A stretch of DNA of 64,000 nucleotides from Oscillospiraceae bacterium (GCA_021769865.1 JAETSB010000001.1:1-64000), one strand, 5' to 3'. Counted from the first letter of the stretch, positions 6,933 through 16,619 are shown. Numbers and translations: made by a program. The notes: generated by a model not told the origin, from the letters alone.

Positions 6933-7520
6933 ATGAAGAAAAAAAAGGAGAAAAAGCTGGAAGTCCCCTCCATCGCCCAGCTGGAGGTGGAACTGAACCG
7001 GGAGAAGTACCGCTGGCGGTTTCGCCGGGTACTTCGCAGCACGGTTTACGCGCTGGTCACTGTGGCGGCCGTCGCCGTACTGGTGGCGACGCTGTGGATG
7101 CCGGTCCTTCAGATTGGCGGCAACTCCATGGCCCCCACGCTGACGGACGGCGAGATTGTGGTTTCCTGGAAGGGTTCCAGCTTTGAGACCGGAGATATTA
7201 TCGCCTTTTATCACAACAACAAGATTCTGGTCAAGCGGGTCATCGCGGGGCCGGGGGACTGGGTGAACATCGACGAGAGTGGAACGGTGTATGTCAACGA
7301 ACAGGAGCTGTATGAGCCCTATCTGGTGGAAAAAGCTCTGGGAGACTGCGACATTACGCTGCCCTATCAGGTGCCGGAGTCCAAGATCTTTGTGATGGGC
7401 GATCACCGCAGCGTATCGCTGGATTCCCGGAACACGGTTCTGGGTTGCGTCTCTTACGACCAGGTCGTGGGGCGACTGCTGGTCCGTGTATGGCCCTATG
7501 ATGCTATGGGGTTCATTTAA
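6933..7520 (+). CDS. type I signal peptidase, pilus-associated
   Basis: This 195-residue membrane serine protease is of the SPase I (S26) family. One transmembrane helix (about residues 37-56) follows a basic N-terminus. The catalytic Ser65 lies in GNSMAPTL and the general base Lys101 in KRVIAGPGD. The box usually reading GDNR is GDHRSVSLDSR here, a modest change. It stands directly ahead of the large tip adhesin and the pilins, so it is probably dedicated to processing their signal peptides, as in other Gram-positive pilus islands with their own peptidase. A general housekeeping LepB elsewhere in the genome is expected. The spacing to neighbours (15 and about 64 bp) supports one operon. Confidence 0.88.
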   Translation: MKKKKEKKLEVPSIAQLEVELNREKYRWRFRRVLRSTVYALVTVAAVAVLVATLWMPVLQIGGNSMAPTLTDGEIVVSWKGSSFETGDIIAFYHNNKILVKRVIAGPGDWVNIDESGTVYVNEQELYEPYLVEKALGDCDITLPYQVPESKIFVMGDHRSVSLDSRNTVLGCVSYDQVVGRLLVRVWPYDAMGFI

Positions 7521-7584
7521 ACGATTAACCGCGTAACGCGTGATGTTCTCAGCGTATTTTGAAAGAGAGGAGGGTGCGATACCT

Positions 7585-10500
7585 ATGGGCGACAACTTGT
7601 CTTCCCAGGTCTCACGCTGCATTGATGTCCACCAGCGAAAGCGGCGGGGCCGTCAAGTGCTGACCGTTCTGGCTGCGATCGTGGTATTTTGTACGGTTTA
7701 TGCGCTGATGATGCCGGCGGTTACCATGTCCAATCAGGTTATCTGCGGCATGGAGGCTCATGTCCACAGTGAGGACTGCTGGACGGTGGAGCTCTCCGGG
7801 CCCAGGCCCGAGCTCGTGTGTGACGCCATGGACTACAGCGGCGTGGTCATCCACCAGCACAACTCTTTCTGCTACGACGAATACGGCGAGCTGATCTGCA
7901 CCCTGCCGGAAACAGAGCTTCACGTCCACGATGAGAGCTGCTATCAGGAGCAGCGGGAGTTGATCTGCCAGGAGCGCCAGGAGGTGGGCCATGTCCACGA
8001 CGCCTCCTGCTGGGCCTATGACCGGGGCGATCTGATCTGTACCGAGGCGGAAGGAGAGGACGCACATACCCACACTGATGCCTGCTATCAGACGGAGAGC
8101 CGTCAGGTGCTCACATGCGCCCTCCCGGAGGAGGAGCCCCACACCCATGACGACAGCTGCTACACCATCCAGACACGCCGGGAGCTCACCTGTACCCTCC
8201 CCGAATCGGACGATGTTCTGGATGAGGAGGGCAACGTCCTGGAGCCCGGATACCATCATGACGATTCCTGTTACACTGAGGTCGAGGAGAGAGAGCTTTC
8301 CTGCACCCGAGAGGAGACGGAAGGCCACCGCCACGATGAGAGCTGCTACACCACGGAGGAGGAGCGGACGCTGATCTGCGGCCATACCGAGACTCCCGGC
8401 CACGAGCATGGCAAGGAGTGCTATGAGTGGACGCAGCGGCTGGTGTGCCAGGAAGAGGAGCGGGAGACCGGACATGTCCATACGGACGAGTGTTATCAGA
8501 TCACCGAGGTTCTGGCCTGCCGCCGGCAGGAGCTGGCACCCCACACTCACACGGAAAGCTGCTACAATGAGGAAGGCGGACTGGTGTGCACCCGGCCCGA
8601 GGCCATTGTTCATGACCACGACGCCTCCTGCGTCCATATCCCGGAGGGGGCGATGGAGGAGATTCGCGTCCTGACCTGCGGAAAGCAGGAACACGAGCAC
8701 ACTGAGAACTGTTATGTAGAGCTGGTCCCCAAGGAGGACGACGGCTGCCTGTGCGGCAAGCCGGCGCATTTGCACACCGCAGAGTGCTACTTCGAGGACG
8801 GGACGCTGTGCTGTACCATGGAAGAGCACATCCATACGCTGGCCTGCATGCAGGAGGCCCCGCCGGAGGAGCCCAAGCCGGAGGAGCCCACAGGTCTGTG
8901 GCTGGCAGGGGACTATACGTATGAAAACGAGGAATTCCACCTGACCTTCCACATCAACGGCTATGCTCCCTTTGCGGAGGGGGAGGACGGTGTTCTTCCC
9001 GATGGGCAGGAGCCTGCGGTCCCGACGGAGCCCGAGACCACGGAACAGCCTGAGGTTCCGGAACAGCCTGAGGTCACGGAGAAGCCTGCAGTCACGGAAA
9101 GACCCGCTGTTACGGAGAAACCCACAGTCTCGGAGAGACCTGTTGTTACGGAAAAACCTGCGGCCCCGCAGAGACCTTCCTCTGCGGAAAAGCCCGCAGT
9201 CACGGAAAAGCCCGAGGTTTCAGAGGAACCTGTGATTTCTGAGACGCCGGAGACGGCGGAGCCGTCTTCCCCGCCGGTAGTGGTGATTCCCGAGACGCCG
9301 GAACCGGTGGAGCAGACGCCGCCGGTAGTGGTGATTCCTGAGATGCCGGAACCGGCGGAACAGACGCCTCCGGCGGTGGTGGTCCCAGAGCCGGAGCAGC
9401 CCGAGGATTGGGGTATTGCCACAAGTACAAGCACCTTCTTCTCCCTGCCCAGCATCGGGGTTTCCGGCCTGGCCGACGGCCCGTATGCTGCCGGTTCCGA
9501 TACGGACGGCGGCGATGTGGACTACTGGGCGGACCGCTATGTTCCCATCGGGGAGGAGCAGGGCGTGCCCGCGGAGCTGGACCCGGCGGACGTGGTTTTC
9601 TCCGTGGAATTCCATGAAGAGGGCGAATCCTATGAGAACCTGGCGACCCGGGCCGGGGAGCTGAGCGAGGACGAGGTGCTGCTGCTCCGGGTCCTGACCC
9701 TGTCCGCCGCCATTGACGGCCGGCCGCTGGATCTATCCTCCTGCACGGTGGAGGTGGAGGTGACCCTCGCCGAGCAGATGCTGGAACAGATCGAGAGCTT
9801 CAGTGAGAACCAGCCCATGGCCATTGACGGGGACGGCGAAGACGCTGTGGACGGCGACGAGGCCGGGACGGCGGCGCCGAATGTGACCCTGGTGGCCTAC
9901 AGCGGAGAGGCCGACGGCGAGCTGAGCGAGTTGGGAAGCGTGGAGGTGGACGAGGCCGAGCCCCGGATGACCTTCACCACCCGGGCCAGCGACCCCATGG
10001 GGCTGTCCCTGCTGATGAACGTGTATCCGGTGTTTACGGTGGAGTACTATGCGTGGATCAAGAATCCCGCCACGAGCGGCGGCGCCGCCTCGCTGTCCTT
10101 CATCGACACCAGTGCGGAAGGCAACAACAGCGAAGGACCGAAGCTGCCCCAGAACGGCACGACGCCGATGACCATGAACCTGCAGCTGAACGGGGACGGG
10201 ACCGTTTTGTTTGCCTCGCCGGAGATCACGCAGGTATATAAGGACAAAAAATTCCAGTTTAACCCCAACGAGGAGGAGCTGACCATCGAGAAGATGTTCG
10301 GCATGATGGAAAACACCCATTACGACATCAGCGAACTCTGGGTGCTGAAGGACGACGTGGACCTTGAGGCGGCCGAGGCGGTCAAGACGGCCGAAGAGGC
10401 GGCGCAGTATTGGGAGATCTACAGCGGAAACCTGAGTGAGCTGCGCTTTACGAACAACCCCAAGGCGGCCAGCGAGACGGTGATTCCCATTACCTCCACC

Positions 10501-12111
10501 ACCCGCTTCCGCCTGATGTACACCCAGCGCTCCGGAACGACCGTGAACAGCGAGTCGGTGTTCTATGACTACGACATCACGGACGGGACCCGGACCGGAA
10601 GCAATCCCATCACGGTGAATTCCAATCGGCAGGGGATCAACAGCCCCAGCAACTACCCGGAGGGCACATCGGACGCGAAGTTCGGCTTCGGCAACGCAAA
10701 CACGGGCTCCGGCTTGGAGAACGAGATTTGGCTCAAGAACAAGATTAACCAGGCGAACCGAGACGTGGGCTATGAGCTCTGTACCTTCGGCCTGGTGAAG
10801 GGCTTTGCCGGAGGCACCATCGTGTACAGCGACGGCGTGACGGGGCCGAATCTCTTCGGCGGCACGCCGGCCACCGGCAAGACCTGTTATGACCAGTACT
10901 CCCTGAAGTTCCTGCAGGAGGGCGACACCCATACGCTGAGCGCCGTGCTGGAAGGTGGAAGCGTCGTTCTCGGCAACCTGGAGAACTTTGGACATCCGGG
11001 AGGTTACAGCATCTGGACCAACGGCGTCCGCGACGGCGCCGTGGGCTTCTGGCCCCTGGACGGGTTGAACCGGGAGGGCGCGGACCCGGAGTTTGGCGGG
11101 AAAAATGAACCCGTGGTGAAATCTCCGACTTATCAGGGTGGGTTCCCGCCCAGCGACAACGGTAAAAACCACAACGCCTATTTCGGCATGAACTACTCCG
11201 TGCAGTTCGAGCTGTCGGAGGAGTACGTGGGCCCCCTGGAGTACTACTTCTACGGTGACGACGACATGTGGGTGTTCCTGGGCGACAAGCTGGTGTGCGA
11301 CATCGGCGGCGTCCACAAATCCGTGGGCGAGTACGTGGACCTGTGGGACTACATCCCCGGAGGCCGGGAGAATCATAAAGCAAATACCTACACCCTTTCC
11401 GTCTTCTACACCGAGCGGGGCGCCTCCGGCTCTACCTGCTGGATGCAGTACACCCTGCCCAACGCCATCGCGGTGCCGGTCATCAAGGCTCCGAACCAGG
11501 AGAACACGCCCCTGACCATCAAGAAGGTGGTGGGCGGAAACCTGGCGAGCGACGAGCTGCGCGAGACCTTCTACACCTTCGACCTGACGCTGCTCAACAC
11601 CATGGAGAACTATCAGGCGACGGTGTACGACGAGCAGGACCGACCGGTGCTGATGAAGAAGCAGGAGGACGGCGTGCTGATCTTCGACGAGGAGCACAAC
11701 GACGACGCGACTTTGCCGCACTCCTTCACGGTTTCCGGCGGGGAGAAACTGGTCTTCACCCTGCGGGACGGCTGGTATCTGCGGATCGCGGACCTCTCGC
11801 CCTACGCGGGCTATGACGTGAACGAGCGCTTCCCGGACGACAAGCCGCCGGAAGGGTGCGCTACCACCGTGCAGGTGACCAAGGGGTCGAACGTGGGCCA
11901 GGCGGCGTCCGGGACCAACGGCCACGACGAATCCATGGGTATGGATAAGACAACGGTCACCTTTACGAACACATTTGAGTACGAGCTGCCCGAGACCGGA
12001 GGGTCCGGGACCGTCCCGTATGCTTTGGCCGGAGGGCTGCTGATCACGGCGGCGCTTTGGCTGTGGTATAGAAAGAAAACCGCGGAAGGGAGGGGGGCAG
12101 ACACGACATGA
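7585..12111 (+). CDS. giant LPXTG surface protein, pilus tip adhesin with HxHxxxC repeats
   Basis: This 1508-residue wall-anchored protein starts at ATG 7585, the start best placed after GGAGG. A basic N-terminus is followed by a hydrophobic signal segment (about 25-45, LTVLAAIVVFCTVYALMMPA). Residues 57-420 hold 15 units of about 25 residues with pattern (h)HxHxxxC...LxC, for example GHVHDASC and PHTHTESC. Residues 480-605 are a Pro/Glu/Val/Thr stalk of short repeats (TEKPAV, SERPVV). Further on, around residues 1015-1290, is a fibro-slime/PA14-like domain (EYYFYGDDDMWVFLGDKLV, DIGGVHKSVGEYVDLWDY). A Cna-B-like beta domain (1305-1450) follows, then LPETG at 1468, a hydrophobic helix and a basic tail. 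It is probably the tip adhesin of the pilus assembled by the sortases downstream. Confidence 0.85.
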   Translation: MGDNLSSQVSRCIDVHQRKRRGRQVLTVLAAIVVFCTVYALMMPAVTMSNQVICGMEAHVHSEDCWTVELSGPRPELVCDAMDYSGVVIHQHNSFCYDEYGELICTLPETELHVHDESCYQEQRELICQERQEVGHVHDASCWAYDRGDLICTEAEGEDAHTHTDACYQTESRQVLTCALPEEEPHTHDDSCYTIQTRRELTCTLPESDDVLDEEGNVLEPGYHHDDSCYTEVEERELSCTREETEGHRHDESCYTTEEERTLICGHTETPGHEHGKECYEWTQRLVCQEEERETGHVHTDECYQITEVLACRRQELAPHTHTESCYNEEGGLVCTRPEAIVHDHDASCVHIPEGAMEEIRVLTCGKQEHEHTENCYVELVPKEDDGCLCGKPAHLHTAECYFEDGTLCCTMEEHIHTLACMQEAPPEEPKPEEPTGLWLAGDYTYENEEFHLTFHINGYAPFAEGEDGVLPDGQEPAVPTEPETTEQPEVPEQPEVTEKPAVTERPAVTEKPTVSERPVVTEKPAAPQRPSSAEKPAVTEKPEVSEEPVISETPETAEPSSPPVVVIPETPEPVEQTPPVVVIPEMPEPAEQTPPAVVVPEPEQPEDWGIATSTSTFFSLPSIGVSGLADGPYAAGSDTDGGDVDYWADRYVPIGEEQGVPAELDPADVVFSVEFHEEGESYENLATRAGELSEDEVLLLRVLTLSAAIDGRPLDLSSCTVEVEVTLAEQMLEQIESFSENQPMAIDGDGEDAVDGDEAGTAAPNVTLVAYSGEADGELSELGSVEVDEAEPRMTFTTRASDPMGLSLLMNVYPVFTVEYYAWIKNPATSGGAASLSFIDTSAEGNNSEGPKLPQNGTTPMTMNLQLNGDGTVLFASPEITQVYKDKKFQFNPNEEELTIEKMFGMMENTHYDISELWVLKDDVDLEAAEAVKTAEEAAQYWEIYSGNLSELRFTNNPKAASETVIPITSTTRFRLMYTQRSGTTVNSESVFYDYDITDGTRTGSNPITVNSNRQGINSPSNYPEGTSDAKFGFGNANTGSGLENEIWLKNKINQANRDVGYELCTFGLVKGFAGGTIVYSDGVTGPNLFGGTPATGKTCYDQYSLKFLQEGDTHTLSAVLEGGSVVLGNLENFGHPGGYSIWTNGVRDGAVGFWPLDGLNREGADPEFGGKNEPVVKSPTYQGGFPPSDNGKNHNAYFGMNYSVQFELSEEYVGPLEYYFYGDDDMWVFLGDKLVCDIGGVHKSVGEYVDLWDYIPGGRENHKANTYTLSVFYTERGASGSTCWMQYTLPNAIAVPVIKAPNQENTPLTIKKVVGGNLASDELRETFYTFDLTLLNTMENYQATVYDEQDRPVLMKKQEDGVLIFDEEHNDDATLPHSFTVSGGEKLVFTLRDGWYLRIADLSPYAGYDVNERFPDDKPPEGCATTVQVTKGSNVGQAASGTNGHDESMGMDKTTVTFTNTFEYELPETGGSGTVPYALAGGLLITAALWLWYRKKTAEGRGADTT
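7740..8850 (+). repeat. 15 tandem HxHxxxC...C coding repeats in the tip adhesin
   Basis: Fifteen consecutive protein repeats each carry two His and usually two Cys in fixed spacing: HxH, three residues, C, then about 10-14 residues to LxC. The units differ in sequence, so they are old and kept for the His/Cys pattern. The spacing resembles a metal- or disulfide-stabilised mini-domain. Confidence 0.8.
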
Positions 12112-12180
12112 GGGCGGAATGCCCCTTATCCCAGGCAAACTACCATGAGAGAATCCAAGCGTAAGAAAGGAGATCATAGG

Positions 12181-13938
12181 ATGAAACACATGAAGAAGCT
12201 GAGCAGCTTGCTGCTCGCCCTGGTCCTGGCGCTGGCTTTGGCCGCGCCGGCGATGGCGGAGGACTTCGCGCAGTTCAAAAAGGCGTCGGACAGCACGACT
12301 GAGTACGAGCTGTTCAAGGTCATGGACGCTGAGCTGAGCGGCAACTCTCTGAAGAACTTCAGCTGGCCTAGCTCCAGCGCGCAGTTTGACAGGGCCACAT
12401 TTGTCAACGGCATGAAGAACCTGGAGGGTACGGGAGCCGTAGAGACCCGGGCCAAGGAGCTTTTCAACGCCCTGCCCGAGAGCTATACGGACGAGGACAT
12501 CGCGAAGGCGCTGGACACTCTGCGCAATGCGTATCCCAACGACGCGGGCGATGTTGTCGCTGACGCGCTGGAGGAGGCGCGGACCTCTATTCCGCCGACG
12601 GCCCTTGGCACCCAGCTTACCCCCGGCTACTACATGATCAAGGCCACCTTCGCCAACGGGACCACCAGAAATTATCTGTACAACATCCTGGGCAGCGAAG
12701 GCGAGATTCTCATCCAGGATAAGGAAGTGCTTCCTCCGACGACGCCTGAGGTCTTCAAGAAGGTGCAGGACTCCGACGACCCGACTAAGTGGGTAGACGC
12801 CACCGATTACCCGGAGGGCCAAATCTTCCAGTTCCAGCTGAGCGCTCCCATCAAGAGCTATACCCCCGGCAACGGCGTGACCCATGTGATGACCTTCCAC
12901 GACCAGATGGACGGGAATCAACTGGAAATCCCCACTCGGGAAGATATCAAGGCCGTCTATATTCTCCGCACGGATGAGGATGGAACCACGGCCCGGGCGA
13001 ATGTTACCAATTATGCCTTTGACACGGAGCAAAAGGCGGAATGCGGAAATAAGAACACCAATTGCTCGTTCCACGTGTCCTTTGACGCCGCCGCCGCCGC
13101 GATTCGGTTCCCGGACGGCACCGGCATCCAGAACGGCGACATGGTCTATGTGGAATATGAATCTCAGCTGCTGCCGGGCGCCAATGTAGGCACCGCGGGC
13201 AACAAAAACGGCGTGTGGGTGGAGACCCCCACCGGTTCCAGCCCCGTAACGGAAGTCACCGTGTACACCTTCACCCTGGTGGCCAACAAGGTGGACGGCG
13301 GAAACAACAATGCCCCCCTGTACGGCGCGACCTTCCAGCTTTCCAAGCAGGATGCCAATGGCAGCTGGGTGGCCGTCGGTGAGGAAATCGGTACGCCCGT
13401 CCGTGTGAACGCGGAAGGCAAGCCCATTGACGACCAAGGCAATCTTGTAGCCGAGGGCGGCCCGCTCTGGTACGTGGTGAAGGGCGAGGACGGCACTGAG
13501 ACCTATACCACCGATACCGCTCAGGCGATGGCTACTTTCAACTTCCCCAAGCTGGGCGAGGGCAAGTATAAGCTGGAAGAGGTCAAGTACCCCATGACCC
13601 CCGACGGGAAGACTTACAACCAGGCGGGTCCCTACTTCTTTGAGGTCACGGCTACTTATAATAAGGATTCGGCCGGAAATAATATCAGCCTGGCGAGCAT
13701 TACCATCACGGTCCAGGACCAGAACGGCAACGCGATCACTCAAAACAAGCCCATCGAGCTGGGTGTTGGCGGTGACGGAGGCACGATTTCCACCGAAATT
13801 GTGAACAACACCGGATTCCAGATGCCCGAGACCGGCGGCATCGGCACCACTATTTTCTACATCGTGGGCGGCATCCTGGCCGCGGGCGCGGTCATCCTGC
13901 TGATTACCAAGCGGCGCATGCGCGTCGAAGAAGAGTAA
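12181..13938 (+). CDS. LPXTG-anchored major pilin (SpaA/EbpB-like backbone subunit)
   Basis: This 585-residue pilin opens with a cleavable signal peptide (MKHMKKLSSLLLALVLALAL then AAPAMAEDF). Its middle part resembles the SpaH/EbpB backbone-pilin fold with Cna-B-type isopeptide domains. The stretch YTFTLVANKVDG (about residues 362-373) fits a pilin-motif lysine region, and an E-box-like YKLEEVKYP lies near residue 465. MPETG (residue 548) is the sorting signal, followed by a hydrophobic helix and a basic tail. ATG 12181 is nine bases after AAAGGAG; the longer in-frame start at 12145 is less well placed. The class C sortase downstream would link subunits through the lysine. A strong GC hairpin separates it from the sortase gene. 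Confidence 0.88.
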   Translation: MKHMKKLSSLLLALVLALALAAPAMAEDFAQFKKASDSTTEYELFKVMDAELSGNSLKNFSWPSSSAQFDRATFVNGMKNLEGTGAVETRAKELFNALPESYTDEDIAKALDTLRNAYPNDAGDVVADALEEARTSIPPTALGTQLTPGYYMIKATFANGTTRNYLYNILGSEGEILIQDKEVLPPTTPEVFKKVQDSDDPTKWVDATDYPEGQIFQFQLSAPIKSYTPGNGVTHVMTFHDQMDGNQLEIPTREDIKAVYILRTDEDGTTARANVTNYAFDTEQKAECGNKNTNCSFHVSFDAAAAAIRFPDGTGIQNGDMVYVEYESQLLPGANVGTAGNKNGVWVETPTGSSPVTEVTVYTFTLVANKVDGGNNNAPLYGATFQLSKQDANGSWVAVGEEIGTPVRVNAEGKPIDDQGNLVAEGGPLWYVVKGEDGTETYTTDTAQAMATFNFPKLGEGKYKLEEVKYPMTPDGKTYNQAGPYFFEVTATYNKDSAGNNISLASITITVQDQNGNAITQNKPIELGVGGDGGTISTEIVNNTGFQMPETGGIGTTIFYIVGGILAAGAVILLITKRRMRVEEE

Positions 13939-13947
13939 GCCCCCTTT

Positions 13948-13980
13948 CCGCCGCGCCGCGGGAAGACCGCGGCGCGGCGG
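13948..13980 (+). other. perfect 14-bp GC hairpin between pilin and sortase genes
   Basis: CCGCCGCGCCGCGG and its exact complement flank a GAAGA loop. No T-run follows, so it is not a standard terminator. It sits between the pilin stop and the sortase ribosome site, where it could stabilise the pilin mRNA end or reduce read-through into the sortase gene. Confidence 0.6.
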
Positions 13981-13995
13981 AGGAAGTGAACCTGC

Positions 13996-14847
13996 ATGAA
14001 AAAACATCTGTCCACCGTACTCCTCCTCCTGGTCCTGCTGGCGGGGGTGGGGCTCCTGCTCTACCCGACGGCCAGCGACTACTGGAACTCCTTCCACCAG
14101 TCCCGGGCCATCGCCGGTTACGCCGAGAGCGTCTCCAGCCTGAACGCCATCGACTATGAGCGCATCTGGCAGAGCGCCCGGGAGTACAACGAAAAGCTCC
14201 TGGAGCGGCCGAACCCCTTCCGGGTCCTGGAGGAGGACGAGGCGGGCTATAACGCCGAACTGAATGTAAGCGGCAACGGAATCATGGGCTACATCGAGAT
14301 TCCCAGCATCGAGGTGAGCCTGCCCATCTACCACGGCACCAGCCATGCGGTGCTGCAGGTGGCCGTGGGTCACCTGCAGGGCAGCACGCTGCCCGTGGGC
14401 GGGCCCTCCACCCACTGCGTCCTTTCGGGACACCGGGGACTGCCCAGCGCGAAGCTCTTCACAAACCTCGACCAGCTGGCCGAGGGCGATATCTTCATGC
14501 TCCGCATTCTCAACGAGACCCTCACCTATGAGGTGGATCAGATCCACATCGTCCTCCCGGACGAGATGGGGGACCTGGTGGTCGAGGAGGGAAAGGACTA
14601 CTGCACCCTCGTCACCTGCACCCCTTACGGCATCAATACCCACCGCCTCCTGGTCCGCGGAAAGCGGATCGAGACTCCGGAGGCGGCCTCCTCCGCCCGC
14701 ATCACCGCGGACGCCATCCGCATTGATCCGATCCTGGTGGCGCCGGTGGCGGCGGCCCCCATGCTGCTGGCCCTCTTTATCTGGGCCATCGCGGCCCCCG
14801 GCGGGGGAAAGAAGAAAAAACCCTCCGGCAAGCGCGTCAAGAAGTAA
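13996..14847 (+). CDS. class C (pilus-assembly) sortase
   Basis: This 283-residue transpeptidase joins pilin subunits by cleaving LPXTG-type signals and linking them to a pilin lysine. It has an N-terminal membrane helix (about 5-25), the catalytic His146 in SGHRG, Cys208 in TLVTCTPYGINTHRL and an Arg in LLVRGKR. A C-terminal hydrophobic segment (about 250-268, APMLLALFIWAIAA) with a basic tail is typical of class C. The N-terminal lid is less clear: RPNPF near residue 72 stands where DPF/W is usual. It is placed directly after the major pilin and before the minor pilin in the same operon. Confidence 0.93.
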   Translation: MKKHLSTVLLLLVLLAGVGLLLYPTASDYWNSFHQSRAIAGYAESVSSLNAIDYERIWQSAREYNEKLLERPNPFRVLEEDEAGYNAELNVSGNGIMGYIEIPSIEVSLPIYHGTSHAVLQVAVGHLQGSTLPVGGPSTHCVLSGHRGLPSAKLFTNLDQLAEGDIFMLRILNETLTYEVDQIHIVLPDEMGDLVVEEGKDYCTLVTCTPYGINTHRLLVRGKRIETPEAASSARITADAIRIDPILVAPVAAAPMLLALFIWAIAAPGGGKKKKPSGKRVKK

Positions 14848-14869
14848 TTGTTGGAAAGGCAGGCGTACT

Positions 14870-15994
14870 ATGATGAAGCTGAGACAAGGATTCAAACGGG
14901 CCGCGGCGGCGACGCTGGGTCTGCTCCTGTGCGCCGTCTGCCTCATACGGCCCGCCGGAGCCGTCATAAACCGGAACATTCCCGTGACCTCCGGGGAGCC
15001 CTGCAGTCTGACCCTGAACTTCAGGGACCCCGGCGTCACGTTTCACCTTTACCGCGTCGCCAGCGTCAGCGCCGACGTGCGCTATACGCTGCTGCCCACG
15101 TTCTCCGGCGACCGGTATTTTCCCCGGGTCATGGACTTCAACAGCGTCACCCGGGCCAGTCAGTGGGCGGACCTGGCCTCCACGCTGCGGCCCTATTTGG
15201 AGCGGTATTACTCCCCGATGAGGACCGTCATGACCAACCGGAACGGCACGGCCGTGTTCGACGATCTCCCCGTGGGGCTGTATCTGGTCACCGGAGACCC
15301 CTACACCGTGACAAAAGCGAACGGCGAGGTCTGGGACTGCCAGCCCTCCGCCTACTTCGTGTGCCTGCCCTACTGGACCGACCAGAGCGGCCGGGGGGAG
15401 GAGTGGGTCTACGACCTGGTGGTAAACGGGGCCAAGAAGGATGAGTTCCCTCACGAAACCGTCTCGCGGCGGGTCATTAAGATCTGGTCCTCCGGCACCC
15501 GCAGGGAGCCGGTAACCGTGGAGCTGCTGCGCAACGGCCGGGTGGTAGACACCGTGGAGCTCTCCTCCCGCAACAACTGGCGCTATGAGTGGACGGACCT
15601 GGAGCCCGGCTACCGTTGGGAGGTGCTGGAGCAGTCCGGCTCCTACCAGGTCAGCATCTCTCAGACCGGCGGGACCTACCGGATCGTCAACTCCAACGCG
15701 CTTCCGCCTCAGACGGACCGGGACAACAATCCCCCCACCACGCCGACGACGCCGGACATACCCCTGGAGGACCCGGAGGTGCCGCTGAATCAAAACCCGG
15801 ATGTGGACCCGGACCTCGATCCCGACCACGATCCCGACGACGAGATCGAGCTGGATGACGAGGACGTCCCTCTGGCGAGACTGCCTCAGACGGGACAGCT
15901 CTGGTGGCCCGTGCCCCTGCTGGCGCTGGGCGGCATGTGCCTCTTCCTCTTGGGCTGGGGCTGGCACAGGAGGGAGGAGACCAATGAGGAATAG
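14870..15994 (+). CDS. LPXTG-anchored minor pilin / Cna-B domain protein
   Basis: This 374-residue surface protein has a signal peptide (AAAATLGLLLCAVCLIRPAG). An N-terminal domain (40-190) resembles pilin domain folds (FHLYRVASVS, GTAVFDDLPVGLYLVTGDPY). A Cna-B repeat (about 205-275, VIKIWSSGTRREPVTVELLR and WTDLEPGYRWEVLE) is followed by a Pro/Asp-rich spacer and LPQTG at residue 338 with helix and charged tail. ATG 14870 follows GGAAAGG. Its size and single Cna-B domain suggest the base pilin that anchors the fibre to peptidoglycan. Its last codons overlap the next sortase gene by 11 bases, which implies translational coupling. Confidence 0.85.
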   Translation: MMKLRQGFKRAAAATLGLLLCAVCLIRPAGAVINRNIPVTSGEPCSLTLNFRDPGVTFHLYRVASVSADVRYTLLPTFSGDRYFPRVMDFNSVTRASQWADLASTLRPYLERYYSPMRTVMTNRNGTAVFDDLPVGLYLVTGDPYTVTKANGEVWDCQPSAYFVCLPYWTDQSGRGEEWVYDLVVNGAKKDEFPHETVSRRVIKIWSSGTRREPVTVELLRNGRVVDTVELSSRNNWRYEWTDLEPGYRWEVLEQSGSYQVSISQTGGTYRIVNSNALPPQTDRDNNPPTTPTTPDIPLEDPEVPLNQNPDVDPDLDPDHDPDDEIELDDEDVPLARLPQTGQLWWPVPLLALGGMCLFLLGWGWHRREETNEE

Positions 15995-16601
15995 GCGGGG
16001 CGTATTCTGCATGGCGGCGGGATTTCTGCTGGTACTTGCATCCTTGCTGCTGACCGGGTATAATGTATGGGACGAGGGCCGGGCCGGCGACGCCGCCGAC
16101 GTGACCTTTCAGGCGCTGAAGCTCCAGACCGTGGAAAATCAGGAGGAGCTTCCGGAGTATATTCTGCCGGACTATCTGGTGGACCCCCGGTTTGAAATGC
16201 CGACGGTGGAGATCGACGGCTATGACTATATCGGCTACCTGGATATTCCGTCCCTGGAGCTGAATCTTCCGGTCATGAGCGACTGGAGCTATCCCCAGCT
16301 GAAGATCGCTCCCTGCCGCTATACGGGATCGGTTTATCTGGATAACATGATTCTTGCCGCCCACAACTATGACCGGCACTTCGGACGCCTGAAGAACCTG
16401 GAGGCCGGAGCGCTGGTCCGGTTTACCGACGTGGACGGGAATGTATTTGACTTTTCCGTGAGGGAGCTGGAGCTGCTCTGGCCCGAACAGACGGAGGAAA
16501 TGCTCTCCGGTGAGTGGGACCTGACGCTTTTTACCTGCACCCTGGGCGGACGGCAGCGCGTCACCGTGCGCTGTGACCGGATCGAGGACGCGGCCGGCTG
16601 A
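15984..16601 (+). CDS. second sortase of the pilus cluster
   Basis: This 205-residue sortase-fold protein starts at ATG 15984 (site GGGAGGAGA), inside the end of the minor pilin gene. It has one N-terminal membrane helix (GFLLVLASLLLTGYNVW). The catalytic candidates are His127 (AAHNYDRHF) and Cys185 (LFTCTLGGRQRVTV), with Arg in TVRCDR. It lacks the C-terminal hydrophobic segment of class C enzymes and is shorter, closer to class B/D-like housekeeping types. It may attach the completed pilus to the wall through the LPQTG of the preceding minor pilin. The division of labour between the two sortases is inferred from position and domain layout. Confidence 0.82.
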   Translation: MRNRRGVFCMAAGFLLVLASLLLTGYNVWDEGRAGDAADVTFQALKLQTVENQEELPEYILPDYLVDPRFEMPTVEIDGYDYIGYLDIPSLELNLPVMSDWSYPQLKIAPCRYTGSVYLDNMILAAHNYDRHFGRLKNLEAGALVRFTDVDGNVFDFSVRELELLWPEQTEEMLSGEWDLTLFTCTLGGRQRVTVRCDRIEDAAG

Positions 16602-16619
16602 GAAAGGAGGCCACACGCG

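Noticed and set aside
9733-15039. A 1768-codon open frame on the minus strand, antisense to the pilus genes
   Set aside because: It mirrors the codon bias of the real plus-strand genes (GC-rich third positions), has low-complexity Gly/Val/His/Arg composition and no domain. The plus-strand frames have signals, sortase motifs and ribosome sites.
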